Shown here: piece by piece, positions 1 through 8,708 of the stretch | Layout: each line of letters opens with the position of its first letter | Position numbering within the stretch: position 1 is the first letter of the stretch | NCBI GenBank assembly: GCA_900552565.1 | Contig: USAK01000005.1 | Location: 13,291-77,290, forward strand | Length of the DNA: 64,000 nt | DNA from: an uncultured Selenomonas sp. | GTDB lineage: Bacteria; Bacillota; Negativicutes; Selenomonadales; Selenomonadaceae | Reading direction: 5' to 3' | Program-made: the position numbers and the translations under genes | The notes under the pieces: generated by a model | Told to the model about the DNA's origin: nothing | Seen by the model: only the letters and a program-made list of their open reading frames with translations | The model's database searches: none

Positions 1-1304
1 ATGAGGCCAATAACATCATTGCGGATAAAGAGGCTTCGGCTGGCTTCGAGAAGGCACCGCTGACCATCATGCAGGGCCATATGGACATGGTCTGCGTCGC
101 GGAGGAAGGCTATGCCTATGACCCGCTCAAAGACCCCATCAAGCTGGTGCGCACGGATGAATATCTTTCGGCCGAGGGCACGAGCCTTGGTGCCGATGAC
201 GGCATCGGTGTGGCTGAGGCCATCTACATCATGAAGAATGCCAAAGATCACGGTCCGCTGCGCCTGATTGTCACGACGGATGAAGAGCAGAGCATGAAGG
301 GGGCCATCCATCTTTCGGCAGAGCATCTCAAAGATGCATCGTTCCTCATCAACTGCGACAGCGAAAACTACGATGAGCTGACGGTCGGCAGTGCCGGCAG
401 CGTCGACCTCGACTTTACGCGTGAACTCAAGCGCGTCGAGCCGGAGACGTCGGCAGCCTGGCAGATTGAGGTCAAGGGCCTGCGCGGCGGCCATTCGGGC
501 GAACGCATCGGCGACGGCCGCGGCAACGCTATCCGCACCCTCGCGATGATCCTGACGGAGCTCGCCGGCAAAGGTGAGATTGAGCTTTCGTCGTTCACGG
601 GCGGCAAGGCACGCAACGCCATCCCAAATGATGCCAAGGCCGTCTTCGTCACGGACCTCGCAAAGGAAGACATCGAGGCGGTCATCAACGACCAGAAAGA
701 GCGCTTTATGCAGATGTACGGCAATGTTGAGCCGCAGATTCTCGTGCCGCTCACGAGTGTCGAGTCCCCGCAGCAGGTCCTGAAGGCCGGCGACACGCAG
801 CGTCTGCTGCGCCTTTTGACCATCCTGCATACGGGCGTCTACGCGATGTCGTCGGTCATCCCGGGGCTGGTAGAGACGAGTGCAAACCTCGGCGTTGTCA
901 ACATGCGCGAGGAGGAAGTCGAGGTCCAGTTCTTCCCGCGTTCGGCCATTGACCAGAAGCTTGATGAGTTCCGCCAGTACGCTGAGACCATTGCCGCGCT
1001 TACGGGCTTCACGGCTCATATCGGCACGCAGTCGCCGGGCTGGAAGGAAAACAAGGACAGCCGCCTTGCCAAAATCGTCGCTGAGACCTTTGCCGAACAG
1101 AATGGCAAACCAATGAAGGTGGAGACGATTCATGCAGGTCTTGAGTGCGGCTGGCACTTCCGCAAGAACCCGCAGCTCGACATGGTCTCCATTGGCGTGA
1201 CGACGAAAGACATCCACAGCCCGAACGAACACCTCGTGCTCGCCACGGTAAAACCGCAGGTCGACCTCATTGTCGAGACCCTGCACAAGATTGCCAAACT
1301 CTGA
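1..1304 (+). CDS. pepD: Aminoacyl-histidine dipeptidase (M20C), 5'-truncated
   Basis: Cytosolic dipeptidase of peptidase family M20C (PepD, Xaa-His type), which cleaves small dipeptides at a two-zinc centre. The frame is open from base 3, so about the first 50 residues lie outside the window: 433 residues are present against roughly 485 in the family. Visible motifs are QGHMDMV (metal-ligand His and Asp), GADDGIG (bridging Asp), TTDEEQ (catalytic and ligand Glu), NCDSE, the lid motif GLRGGHSG and the C-terminal ligand region KDIHSPNEHL. It ends 20 bases before an intrinsic terminator, so it is the last gene of its unit. The family call is firm; the substrate range cannot be seen. Confidence 0.93.
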   Translation, partial: EANNIIADKEASAGFEKAPLTIMQGHMDMVCVAEEGYAYDPLKDPIKLVRTDEYLSAEGTSLGADDGIGVAEAIYIMKNAKDHGPLRLIVTTDEEQSMKGAIHLSAEHLKDASFLINCDSENYDELTVGSAGSVDLDFTRELKRVEPETSAAWQIEVKGLRGGHSGERIGDGRGNAIRTLAMILTELAGKGEIELSSFTGGKARNAIPNDAKAVFVTDLAKEDIEAVINDQKERFMQMYGNVEPQILVPLTSVESPQQVLKAGDTQRLLRLLTILHTGVYAMSSVIPGLVETSANLGVVNMREEEVEVQFFPRSAIDQKLDEFRQYAETIAALTGFTAHIGTQSPGWKENKDSRLAKIVAETFAEQNGKPMKVETIHAGLECGWHFRKNPQLDMVSIGVTTKDIHSPNEHLVLATVKPQVDLIVETLHKIAKL

Positions 1305-1324
1305 TTGATTTTTATCGCTGTAAG

Positions 1325-1350
1325 AGCCTGCCTTCGTGCAGGCTTTTTTA
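1325..1350 (+). terminator. Intrinsic terminator after the dipeptidase gene
   Basis: Seven-base stem AGCCTGC/GCAGGCT with a six-base loop, running into six T (1344-1349). It closes the dipeptidase unit and isolates miaB. Confidence 0.88.
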
Positions 1351-1371
1351 CTGTCTGCTTCAAGGAAGACA

Positions 1372-1400
1372 TGGACAAGGAAAATGATTTTTGCTAAAAT
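1372..1400 (+). promoter_or_regulatory. Sigma-A-type promoter of miaB
   Basis: TGGACA (1372-1377), 17-base spacer, TAAAAT (1395-1400). The predicted transcript starts near 1407, which argues against the in-frame TTG at 1407 as the miaB start and for the ATG at 1452. Confidence 0.6.
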
Positions 1401-1451
1401 AAAGTATTGATTACCAAACAGCAAGCAAAAATAGAAGGACGGATAAATTTT

Positions 1452-2795
1452 ATGAAAATGATTGATGGCAAATTGCATAAATTTGCTTATCTTTTGGTCT
1501 ATGGCTGCCAGATGAACCAGAGCGATGCGGAACGCATGATGGGGCAGCTGCGCACGATTGGCTATGAGCAGACGGACTCGATGAACGATGCTGACCTCAT
1601 CCTCATCAACACCTGCTGCGTGCGCGAAACGGCTGAGGACCGCGTTTACGGCAAGATTGGTGAAATCAAGCATCTCAAGCGGCAGAATCCGGAGCTTATT
1701 TTCGGCATCACGGGCTGCATGGCACAGAAGGAAGGCGATGCCCTCATCAAGCGTGCACCGCATATCGACTTTGTGCTCGGCACGAACAAGGTGCATGAAC
1801 TCACGCATATCGTCAAGGAAATCCAGCAGGAGCACGGCCATCTCGTCGACGTGCAGCTCGGCGAGACGGAACTGCCGGACGATGTGCCGGTAGCACGCGG
1901 AGGGAAACTCTCCGCCTGGGTCCCCATCATGTACGGCTGCAATAATTTCTGCACGTACTGCATTGTCCCGTATGTGCGCGGCCGTGAGCGCAGCCGCCTG
2001 CCGGAAGACGTTGTCAAAGAAGTGGAGCAGGCTGTGGCCGATGGCTACGAAGAAGTCACGCTGCTCGGTCAGAATGTCAATTCTTATGGCAAAGACCATA
2101 AGCAGGCCGACTTTGCCGACCTCCTGAAGATGGTCGACGAGGTGCCGGGCATCCGCCGCGTGCGCTTCATGACTTCGCATCCAAAGGACCTTTCCGATAA
2201 AGTCATCGCTGCCATCCGCGACGGCAGACATCTCTGTGAGCACATTCATCTGCCGGTGCAGTATGGCAGCAATCACATCCTCAAGGCGATGAACCGTGTC
2301 TATACGGTGGAATCGTACCGTGAGCTCGTCGGCCGCATCCGTAAGGAGATTCCCAATGTCAGTCTGACGACCGACCTCATCGTCGGTTTCCCCGGAGAGA
2401 CAGATGAGGATTTCCGTGAGATGCTCGACTTCCTGCGCGAAATCCGCTATGATTCGGCCTATACGTTCATTTATTCCAAGCGCTCGGGCACACCGGCGGC
2501 GACGATGGAGCATCAGGTCGAGGAAAGTGTCAAGAAGGAACGGCTGAACGAGCTCATGGCCGTACAGAATGAAATCAGCCTGGAAATCAACCAGAAGCTT
2601 CTCGGCAAAACCATGGAAATCATGGTTGAGGGACCGAGCAAGAATGATGCTTCGGTCTGGATGGGCCGCACGCGCACGAATAAGATTGTTCTGTTCCCGC
2701 ACGATGGGGAGCAGGCCGGTGACTTCATCGATGTCAAAATCACGCATCCGCAGACCTGGGTGCTCAAGGGTGAAAAAGTCCATACGAATGATTGA
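1452..2795 (+). CDS. miaB: tRNA-2-methylthio-N6-dimethylallyladenosine synthase MiaB
   Basis: Radical SAM methylthiotransferase that adds the 2-methylthio group to i6A37 of tRNAs reading UNN codons. With the ATG at 1452 (AGAAGGA 12 bases upstream) it has 447 residues, normal for MiaB. The N-terminal UPF0004 domain carries the cluster cysteines in YGCQMN (C19), NTCCVRE (C55) and GCMAQ. The radical SAM motif CNNFCTYC is at 163-170, and the C-terminal part fits a TRAM RNA-binding domain. An upstream in-frame TTG at 1407 is rejected because it coincides with the predicted transcription start. MiaB, rather than MtaB or RimO, is indicated by the overall motif wording and by mutS following, a common Firmicute arrangement. 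Confidence 0.95.
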   Translation: MKMIDGKLHKFAYLLVYGCQMNQSDAERMMGQLRTIGYEQTDSMNDADLILINTCCVRETAEDRVYGKIGEIKHLKRQNPELIFGITGCMAQKEGDALIKRAPHIDFVLGTNKVHELTHIVKEIQQEHGHLVDVQLGETELPDDVPVARGGKLSAWVPIMYGCNNFCTYCIVPYVRGRERSRLPEDVVKEVEQAVADGYEEVTLLGQNVNSYGKDHKQADFADLLKMVDEVPGIRRVRFMTSHPKDLSDKVIAAIRDGRHLCEHIHLPVQYGSNHILKAMNRVYTVESYRELVGRIRKEIPNVSLTTDLIVGFPGETDEDFREMLDFLREIRYDSAYTFIYSKRSGTPAATMEHQVEESVKKERLNELMAVQNEISLEINQKLLGKTMEIMVEGPSKNDASVWMGRTRTNKIVLFPHDGEQAGDFIDVKITHPQTWVLKGEKVHTND

Positions 2796-2805
2796 TAGAA
2801 GAAAG

Positions 2806-2837
2806 GGCGTGCCGGCAGCTTGGCTGGCACGCCTTTT
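2806..2837 (+). terminator. Intrinsic terminator between miaB and mutS
   Basis: Stem GGCGTGCC (2806-2813) pairs with GGCACGCC (2826-2833), with extra wobble pairs inside, and is followed by four T. The T-run is short, so termination may be partial. mutS starts 62 bases further on. Confidence 0.7.
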
Positions 2838-2899
2838 CAGCGATAAATACAGTATATTTATATAGAAGCAAACTTTATGTTCAGGAGGTGTTTGTCTGC

Positions 2900-5530
2900 A
2901 TGGAAATGACGCCAATGATGCAGCAGTATCTCGCGACGAAGGAACAGAATCCCGGAGCCATCCTGTTCTTCCGTCTCGGGGATTTTTATGAGATGTTCTT
3001 TGACGACGCGAAGCTTGTCTCAAAAGAACTTGGCTTGACGCTGACGAGCCGCAGCAAGGGGCAGGACGCGCCGATGTGCGGCGTGCCGTACCATGCGGCG
3101 GAGACGTATGTCAATAAACTCGTCAAGCGCGGCTATAAAGTGGCTATCGCCGAACAGATTGGCGACCCGAAAGCCAAAGGCCTGACAAAGCGCGAAGTCA
3201 TCAAGGTCGTGACGCCGGGAACCATTCTCTCAGAGTCGGCCCTGCAGGCGACGCAGAATAACTACATTGCCCTGATTTATGAAAAAGGCGAAAAAATCGT
3301 CCTCGCCGGCGCGGATATCTCAACGGGCGAATGCTTTTACGGCATTTACGAGGGCGCCAACCGTCTGCAGATGCTTTTCGATGAGCTCTACCGTCTGATG
3401 ATGCCGGAGCTCCTGATGGTCGGCAGACTGTCGTTTGATAAGGACCTGCGTGAATTTGCCGCGCTGCGCCTACCGCACTGCTCGTTTACGCCGATTGAGT
3501 CGGTCTCGGCGCACGTCGAGGACCGCATTGTCGAGCATTTTGACGCAGCGACGCGCCCTGCCGATGAAGAGGCTAAAGAGGCCGTGGCGACGCTGCTCGA
3601 TTATCTGCACGAGACGGTCCGTACGGACCTCACGCAGCTCAACCAGCTGACGTATCTCGATGCTTCGGAAAATCTTGTCATCGATACGTACACGCTGCGC
3701 AATCTTGAGATTACGCGCAACCTGCGTGACGGCGGCAAGAAGAATACGCTCTTGGATGTCCTTGACTTTACGGAAACGGCCATGGGCAGCCGTCTCTTGA
3801 AGAAATGGCTCGAGTATCCGCTCTTGAGCATCGCAGAAATCACGCGCCGCCTGGACGCCGTGGAAGAATTCACGAAGGATTTTTCCCTGCGCGGCAATGT
3901 GCGTGAGGGCTGCCGCGAGATTCATGACTTTGAACGCCTGCTGACGCGCATCGAGGTCGGCACGGCCAATGCGCGCGACCTCATCGCGCTGAAGATTTCC
4001 CTGCGCTGTCTGCCGGGCATCCGCACGGGCCTGCAGAATGTAAAGTCGGCCATGCTCCGGCAGGCTGAAGGGAAGATTGAGACGTTTGACGAACTTGTCG
4101 ACCTTCTGGACCGTTCCATCGTGGAGGACCCGGGCATCAGCCTGCGCGAGGGCGGCATCATCAAGTCGGGATACAACAAAGAACTCGATGAATACCGCCG
4201 TATCTCCCATGACAGCAAGGCCATGCTGCAGGAAATCGAGGAACGCGAGAAAAAAGAGACGGGCATTAAGGCGCTGAAAATTGGCTACAATAAAGTCTTT
4301 GGCTATTATATCGAAGTGCGCCACAGCGGCACGGACCTCGTGCCGGACCGCTACATCCGCAAACAGACATTGGCCAACGCCGAGCGCTATATCACAGAAG
4401 AACTCAAGGAATTCGAGACGAAAATCCTCGGTGCACAGGAAAAAATCGTCAACATCGAGTACAATCTCTTCACGGAAGTGCGCGAGACCATCAAGGCACA
4501 TCTGACGGAAATCCAGCAGACGGCACATGAAATTGCCCTCGTTGATGTGCTCGCGAGCCTCGCCGAGGCGGCCAGCACGTATAATTACGTTCGTCCCCGG
4601 ATGCGCACGGACGGGGTCATCGACATCAAGGACGGACGCCATCCTCTCGTCGAACGCATCCTGACGCGCGACCTCTTTGTGCCGAATGATGCCCATCTCG
4701 ACCATAACGGCTGCGAAATCATGCTGATTACGGGGCCGAATATGGCGGGCAAGTCGACGTACATGCGGCAGGTCGCACTTTTGACGCTCATGGCACAGAT
4801 TGGCAGCTTCATCCCTGCACGCGAGGCCTCGATTTCACCGGTCGACCGCATCTTCACGCGCATCGGTGCCAGCGACGACCTCGTCAGCGGACAGAGCACG
4901 TTTATGGTCGAGATGAACGAAGTCGCACAGATTTTAAAGTACGCGACGAAGAACAGCCTCGTCATTCTTGACGAGATTGGCCGCGGCACGAGTACCTTTG
5001 ACGGCATGAGCATTGCCAAAGCCGTCATTGAGTACATCGAGAAGAAAGTCCATGCCAAGACGCTGTTTGCTACGCACTACCATGAACTCACGGACCTTGA
5101 AGACGACAAAATCAAGAATTTCTGCGTGGCTGTCAAGGAACGCGGCAATCAGGTGGCTTTTTTAAGGCGTATTGTGCGCGGTGCCGCGGATAAATCGTAT
5201 GGCATCCACGTCGCACGGCTCGCAGGCCTGCCCAAATCGGTTACGAGCCGCGCCGAAGAAATCCTTGCCGAATTGGAAGCAGAGGCACCAAATGCCGCAA
5301 GTGCTGGTTCAAGCGAGAAAAAAGAACCGGCTGCAGCTCCTGTGAAACAGGATGTGGCGAAGGAAAGCAAAACGCCGCAGCCCACAGAACAGGGCATGGG
5401 CTCGCTGTTTGCTTCGAGCCTCAGCGATGCGCTGCTCTCGCTCGATGTCATGACGATGACGCCGCTTGAGGCGATGAATGAACTCTATAAACTGCAGGCA
5501 CAGGCCAAGAGGGAGGCGGGCAGAGCATGA
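2900..5530 (+). CDS. mutS: DNA mismatch repair protein MutS
   Basis: ATP-driven mismatch sensor of methyl-independent mismatch repair; it works with MutL encoded next. The ATG at 2900 has a strong AGGAGGTG ten bases upstream and gives 876 residues, typical for MutS1. The mismatch-reading Phe-X-Glu is F29-Y-E31. Connector, lever and clamp regions follow. The ATPase carries Walker A GPNMAGKST from residue 612 and Walker B LDEIGRGTS near 690. An alanine/lysine-rich linker leads to a C-terminal helix (EAMNELYKLQ) of the kind used for tetramerisation and clamp contact. The open frame extends upstream to 2792, but that part crosses the miaB terminator and has no ribosome site. Confidence 0.98.
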   Translation: MEMTPMMQQYLATKEQNPGAILFFRLGDFYEMFFDDAKLVSKELGLTLTSRSKGQDAPMCGVPYHAAETYVNKLVKRGYKVAIAEQIGDPKAKGLTKREVIKVVTPGTILSESALQATQNNYIALIYEKGEKIVLAGADISTGECFYGIYEGANRLQMLFDELYRLMMPELLMVGRLSFDKDLREFAALRLPHCSFTPIESVSAHVEDRIVEHFDAATRPADEEAKEAVATLLDYLHETVRTDLTQLNQLTYLDASENLVIDTYTLRNLEITRNLRDGGKKNTLLDVLDFTETAMGSRLLKKWLEYPLLSIAEITRRLDAVEEFTKDFSLRGNVREGCREIHDFERLLTRIEVGTANARDLIALKISLRCLPGIRTGLQNVKSAMLRQAEGKIETFDELVDLLDRSIVEDPGISLREGGIIKSGYNKELDEYRRISHDSKAMLQEIEEREKKETGIKALKIGYNKVFGYYIEVRHSGTDLVPDRYIRKQTLANAERYITEELKEFETKILGAQEKIVNIEYNLFTEVRETIKAHLTEIQQTAHEIALVDVLASLAEAASTYNYVRPRMRTDGVIDIKDGRHPLVERILTRDLFVPNDAHLDHNGCEIMLITGPNMAGKSTYMRQVALLTLMAQIGSFIPAREASISPVDRIFTRIGASDDLVSGQSTFMVEMNEVAQILKYATKNSLVILDEIGRGTSTFDGMSIAKAVIEYIEKKVHAKTLFATHYHELTDLEDDKIKNFCVAVKERGNQVAFLRRIVRGAADKSYGIHVARLAGLPKSVTSRAEEILAELEAEAPNAASAGSSEKKEPAAAPVKQDVAKESKTPQPTEQGMGSLFASSLSDALLSLDVMTMTPLEAMNELYKLQAQAKREAGRA

Positions 5531-7482
5531 GCATGATTCATGTACTCGATGACAGTACCATCAATAAAATTGCCGCGGGCGAAGTCGTCGAACGTCCGGC
5601 TTCGGTCATCAAAGAACTCGTCGAAAATGCGATGGATGCCGGTGCGACGCGCATCGAGGTCGAGATTATGGCGGGCGGCACGAGTTTTATGCGCGTGACC
5701 GACAACGGCAGGGGTATGAGTGCAGAGGACGCGCGCCTCGCCATCCTGCGCCATGCGACGAGCAAGATTTGCGAAGTCGGCGACCTCAACACCATAGGCA
5801 CCTTAGGCTTTCGCGGGGAGGCCCTGCCGACGATTGCGTCGGTCTCGCGCTTTACCCTGCTGACGCGCCGCGCAGGCGATGACCTCGGCACGCGCGTGAG
5901 CATCACGGGCGGCAAAGAGCCTGACTTTATCGAGGCCGGCTGCAGCATCGGCACGACGGTCAAGGTCGAGGATTTGTTCTTCAACACGCCGGCGCGCAAG
6001 AAATTCCTCAAGACGAATCACACGGAAGGCTCGAAAATCAACGACTTTATCGTCAAGCTCGCACTTTCGCGGCCCGATATCGAATTTCACTTCATCAACA
6101 ACAACAAGATGTCGGTCGTAACGCCGGGCAACGGCAATCTCTACGACACGATTCAGGCGATTTACGGGGGTAAGACGGCGGATTCTCTGCTGGGGCTCTC
6201 GCTTGACGATGAAGACGTGAAGATTTCCGGCTATATCACGAAGCCCTCGATGCTCAAGAGCAGCCGTGCCTGGCAGACGTACATCGTCAATTCGCGCATC
6301 ATCCAGAACCGCGCGATTGCCAAGGCTATCGACAATGCCTATAAATCTTTGATTCCGAAGAGCGGTTTCCCGCTGACGGTCATCAACATCGAAGTGCCGC
6401 AGCGTTCAATCGATGTCAATGTGCATCCGCAGAAGAGTGAACTCAAATTCGAGGATGAAAGCCGCATCTTCAAGGCCGTCTACAAGGCTGTGCTCGATGC
6501 CATCCGTCCGGCGGGGCGGGGCCTCGGCGAAGTCGCTGCCGTCGTCGAGAAGCCGGAACATCATGTTGAGGCCGTCTCGATGGAACCGATGCGGTTCGTA
6601 CCGGCGACCGAACCCCTCGATACGCCCGTGATTCCCGCTTGGCCGTCCTCGGGACAGCAAGCGAAACGGACGCAGCCGCAGACCATCTATGAAGCCGTGC
6701 ATCAGAGCACGCCGGCACAGATGGCTGACTTCACTGCGGCACAGGCAGAGCTGCGCGCCGAGCGGCAGGCTGAAAAGCCAGCCGGCACGGCCGTGGCAGA
6801 AAAGGCACAGGGCGTTTTCACTGCGCTGGCAGCGACAAGACCCGCAGAAGAAACAAAATCAGGTGAAGACTCGTGCGCAGAGGATGAGGCCCTCTCTTAT
6901 GAAGGGAATGTTGTGCCGATTGGTCAGGTCGACCTCACGTACATCATCGCGCAGGATGCCAAGGGACTTTACATCGTCGACCAGCATGCCGCCCATGAAC
7001 GCATCCTGTTTGACAAATTCTCGGCCATGGCCGGCGATATCCCGTCGCAGCAGCTTTTGGTGCATCAGATTTTGAGTTTTGATGCCAAGGAAGCCGAGCT
7101 CGTGGAGAAGAACAAAGACCTATTTGCTTCACTGGGCTTCCAGATGGAAATGAGCGGCGAGCGCGAATTCCGCCTCATGGAAGTGCCGGCCGATGTGCCG
7201 GTCAGCGAGGCCGAGGACATTATCCGCGAGATTTTGACGAATCTCATGGAGATGCACGAGACGACGGCCAAGGAAATCCGTCAGGCCTGCCTCGCGACGA
7301 CAGCCTGCCGCGCGGCCATCAAGGCCGGTGAGGAGCTGAGCTTCCGTCAGATGCAGATTATTCTCGATGAACTGGCACATACGGCCTTCCCTTATACCTG
7401 CCCGCACGGCCGTCCGACCATCCTCAAATTCAGCAGTGAAGAACTCGCGAAGATGTTCAAGCGCACGGGCTTTGGCTTTTGA
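5527..7482 (+). CDS. mutL: DNA mismatch repair protein MutL
   Basis: GHKL ATPase that couples MutS to strand incision. The 651-residue product overlaps mutS by four bases (ATGA), so the two are translationally coupled. The N-terminal ATPase shows ELVENAMDAGA near 31-40, DNGRGM and FRGEALPTIASV. A low-complexity linker covers roughly residues 330-460. The C-terminal domain has the endonuclease signature DQHAAHER from residue 485, then ACLATTACR and CPHGRPT, so this is a nicking MutL as expected where MutH is absent. One detail: the usual DQHA(X)2E(X)4E reads with Asp496 at the final position. Confidence 0.98.
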   Translation: MSMIHVLDDSTINKIAAGEVVERPASVIKELVENAMDAGATRIEVEIMAGGTSFMRVTDNGRGMSAEDARLAILRHATSKICEVGDLNTIGTLGFRGEALPTIASVSRFTLLTRRAGDDLGTRVSITGGKEPDFIEAGCSIGTTVKVEDLFFNTPARKKFLKTNHTEGSKINDFIVKLALSRPDIEFHFINNNKMSVVTPGNGNLYDTIQAIYGGKTADSLLGLSLDDEDVKISGYITKPSMLKSSRAWQTYIVNSRIIQNRAIAKAIDNAYKSLIPKSGFPLTVINIEVPQRSIDVNVHPQKSELKFEDESRIFKAVYKAVLDAIRPAGRGLGEVAAVVEKPEHHVEAVSMEPMRFVPATEPLDTPVIPAWPSSGQQAKRTQPQTIYEAVHQSTPAQMADFTAAQAELRAERQAEKPAGTAVAEKAQGVFTALAATRPAEETKSGEDSCAEDEALSYEGNVVPIGQVDLTYIIAQDAKGLYIVDQHAAHERILFDKFSAMAGDIPSQQLLVHQILSFDAKEAELVEKNKDLFASLGFQMEMSGEREFRLMEVPADVPVSEAEDIIREILTNLMEMHETTAKEIRQACLATTACRAAIKAGEELSFRQMQIILDELAHTAFPYTCPHGRPTILKFSSEELAKMFKRTGFGF

Positions 7483-7515
7483 GTGTTTACTTATATAGAA
7501 GGAAGTGAGAACTGT

Positions 7516-8310
7516 ATGATTCAGGCGATTGCCACGACGGGGCGGAAATGCGCGGAGGATGCTGTGCAGCTGGCTAAATGGGCCGCAGAGCATGCGGGCA
7601 TTCCGTATGTGCCGCGCGATAATCTTTCAGGCAGGGCGCTGCGCGAGCGCTGCGGCGTAGACTTTATTCTGATTGCCAAACAAGGGCTGCTGACGCTTTC
7701 CACACCGGATGGCGACTTGTTCTTTCATCCGAATATGGCGCACCTCCGGCTCAAGAACCTGCGCTTTGGCAGTGCCGGTCAGGGCGACCGCATGGTCGAA
7801 GCCATGGGACTTACACGCGGCATGAGTGTGCTCGACTGCACGCTGGGATTTGGCGCCGATGCTATCGTGGCGAGTTTTGCCGTGGGACCGGAAGGCTCAG
7901 TTACAGGCATTGAGTCTGAACCTTTGATTGAAACGGTGGTAGGCTATGGCCTCGCTCATTTCAAGGCGGAGAACTGGCCAATCCAGGAGGCCATGCGCGG
8001 CGTCCGTACGGTGTGCGCCGATGCCTTTTCGTATCTGCAGCAGCAGCCGTCGGACTCTGTCGATGTCGTTTATTTCGACCCGATGTTCCGCCATCCGCTT
8101 CTTGAGAGCAGGAGCCTTTCGCCGCTGCGCACCGTGGCCAATCATGCGCCGGTTTCCCCTGAAATGATTGAGGAGGCCTGTCGTGTGGCACGCCGCCGCG
8201 TCGTCTTCAAGGAAAATGCGCGTAGCCTTGAGTTTGCGCGTCTGGGCTTTACGAATATCATGGGTGGCAAATACAGCAAAGTGCATTACGGTGTACGGAT
8301 TCTCGGTTGA
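7516..8310 (+). CDS. Class I SAM-dependent methyltransferase, RsmJ-like
   Basis: Probable RNA or protein methyltransferase. The 264-residue product has a glycine-rich SAM loop LDCTLGFGADA near 105-116, an acidic ribose-binding GIESEP after the next strand, and a catalytic-type DPMF near 187. The wording VVYFDPMF is close to RsmJ, the 16S rRNA G1516 methyltransferase family (DUF548), and to its Firmicute relatives. The ATG at 7516 has AAGGAAGTGAG upstream; an in-frame GTG at 7483 touches the mutL stop and is less likely. It lies 33 bases after mutL and ends at a strong terminator, so it is the last gene of a mutS-mutL operon. The substrate is inference. Confidence 0.75.
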   Translation: MIQAIATTGRKCAEDAVQLAKWAAEHAGIPYVPRDNLSGRALRERCGVDFILIAKQGLLTLSTPDGDLFFHPNMAHLRLKNLRFGSAGQGDRMVEAMGLTRGMSVLDCTLGFGADAIVASFAVGPEGSVTGIESEPLIETVVGYGLAHFKAENWPIQEAMRGVRTVCADAFSYLQQQPSDSVDVVYFDPMFRHPLLESRSLSPLRTVANHAPVSPEMIEEACRVARRRVVFKENARSLEFARLGFTNIMGGKYSKVHYGVRILG

Positions 8311-8349
8311 GTCTGTCCTCTGTCAATAGAATAGGATTTGATTTTTTCA

Positions 8350-8377
8350 GGCACTTCCCGCAGGGAAGTGTCTTTTT
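8350..8377 (+). terminator. Intrinsic terminator of the mutS-mutL unit
   Basis: Ten-pair stem GGCACTTCCC/GGGAAGTGTC (one G-T pair) with a GCA loop, followed by five T. Confidence 0.9.
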
Positions 8378-8380
8378 ACA

Positions 8381-8409
8381 TTGATTTATGGCGCCCGTGA
8401 TGATAAAAT
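8381..8409 (+). promoter_or_regulatory. Candidate promoter of rnj
   Basis: TTGATT (8381-8386), 17-base spacer, TAAAAT (8404-8409), directly after the preceding terminator. It would give a leader of about 290 bases before the rnj start. Confidence 0.5.
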
Positions 8410-8410
8410 A

Positions 8411-8708
8411 AAAAAGAATGATTTGATCGGATAAAAACTTCATATACCATTTCTGCCATTTCGGTCCTTACGGTACCGGCGGTGACATCATGACATAGAC
8501 ATCATGCTTAGAGGCAGTCCGGATTTTGTCATGCTTTATGGGAACGGTCTATTCGTGCGGCAGCGCAGCAGAAGTGAAACGACAGGAATGAAACGAAGGG
8601 GAATTTCTATCCAGCAACCATAACATACGTATATCAAAAGAAGATGTATCATAAATTTAAGTTCGAATCCGAAAAACGATTCAGCAATTATTTTGGAGGT
8701 GTACTTTT
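8411..8708 (+). other. Long rnj leader region, no gene seen
   Basis: About 300 bases without a credible gene. It contains two pairs of short direct repeats, each with a 14-base period: GACATCATG at 8484 and 8498, and GAAACGA at 8576 and 8590. The ribosome site GGAGGT is at 8695-8700. A 39-codon open frame (8504-8623) has no ribosome site. No known riboswitch pattern was recognised. Confidence 0.5.

Noticed and set aside
3470..4705. 411-codon minus-strand frame antisense to mutS
   Set aside because: Shadow frame within a well-supported gene; composition rich in Arg, Ala and Val as typical of antisense translation.
8504..8623. 39-codon ORF in the rnj leader
   Set aside because: No ribosome-binding site and no recognisable product; treated as leader sequence.
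8660..8685. GTTCGAATCC resembling a tRNA T-loop
   Set aside because: Flanking bases do not form a T-stem and no acceptor or anticodon arm is present.
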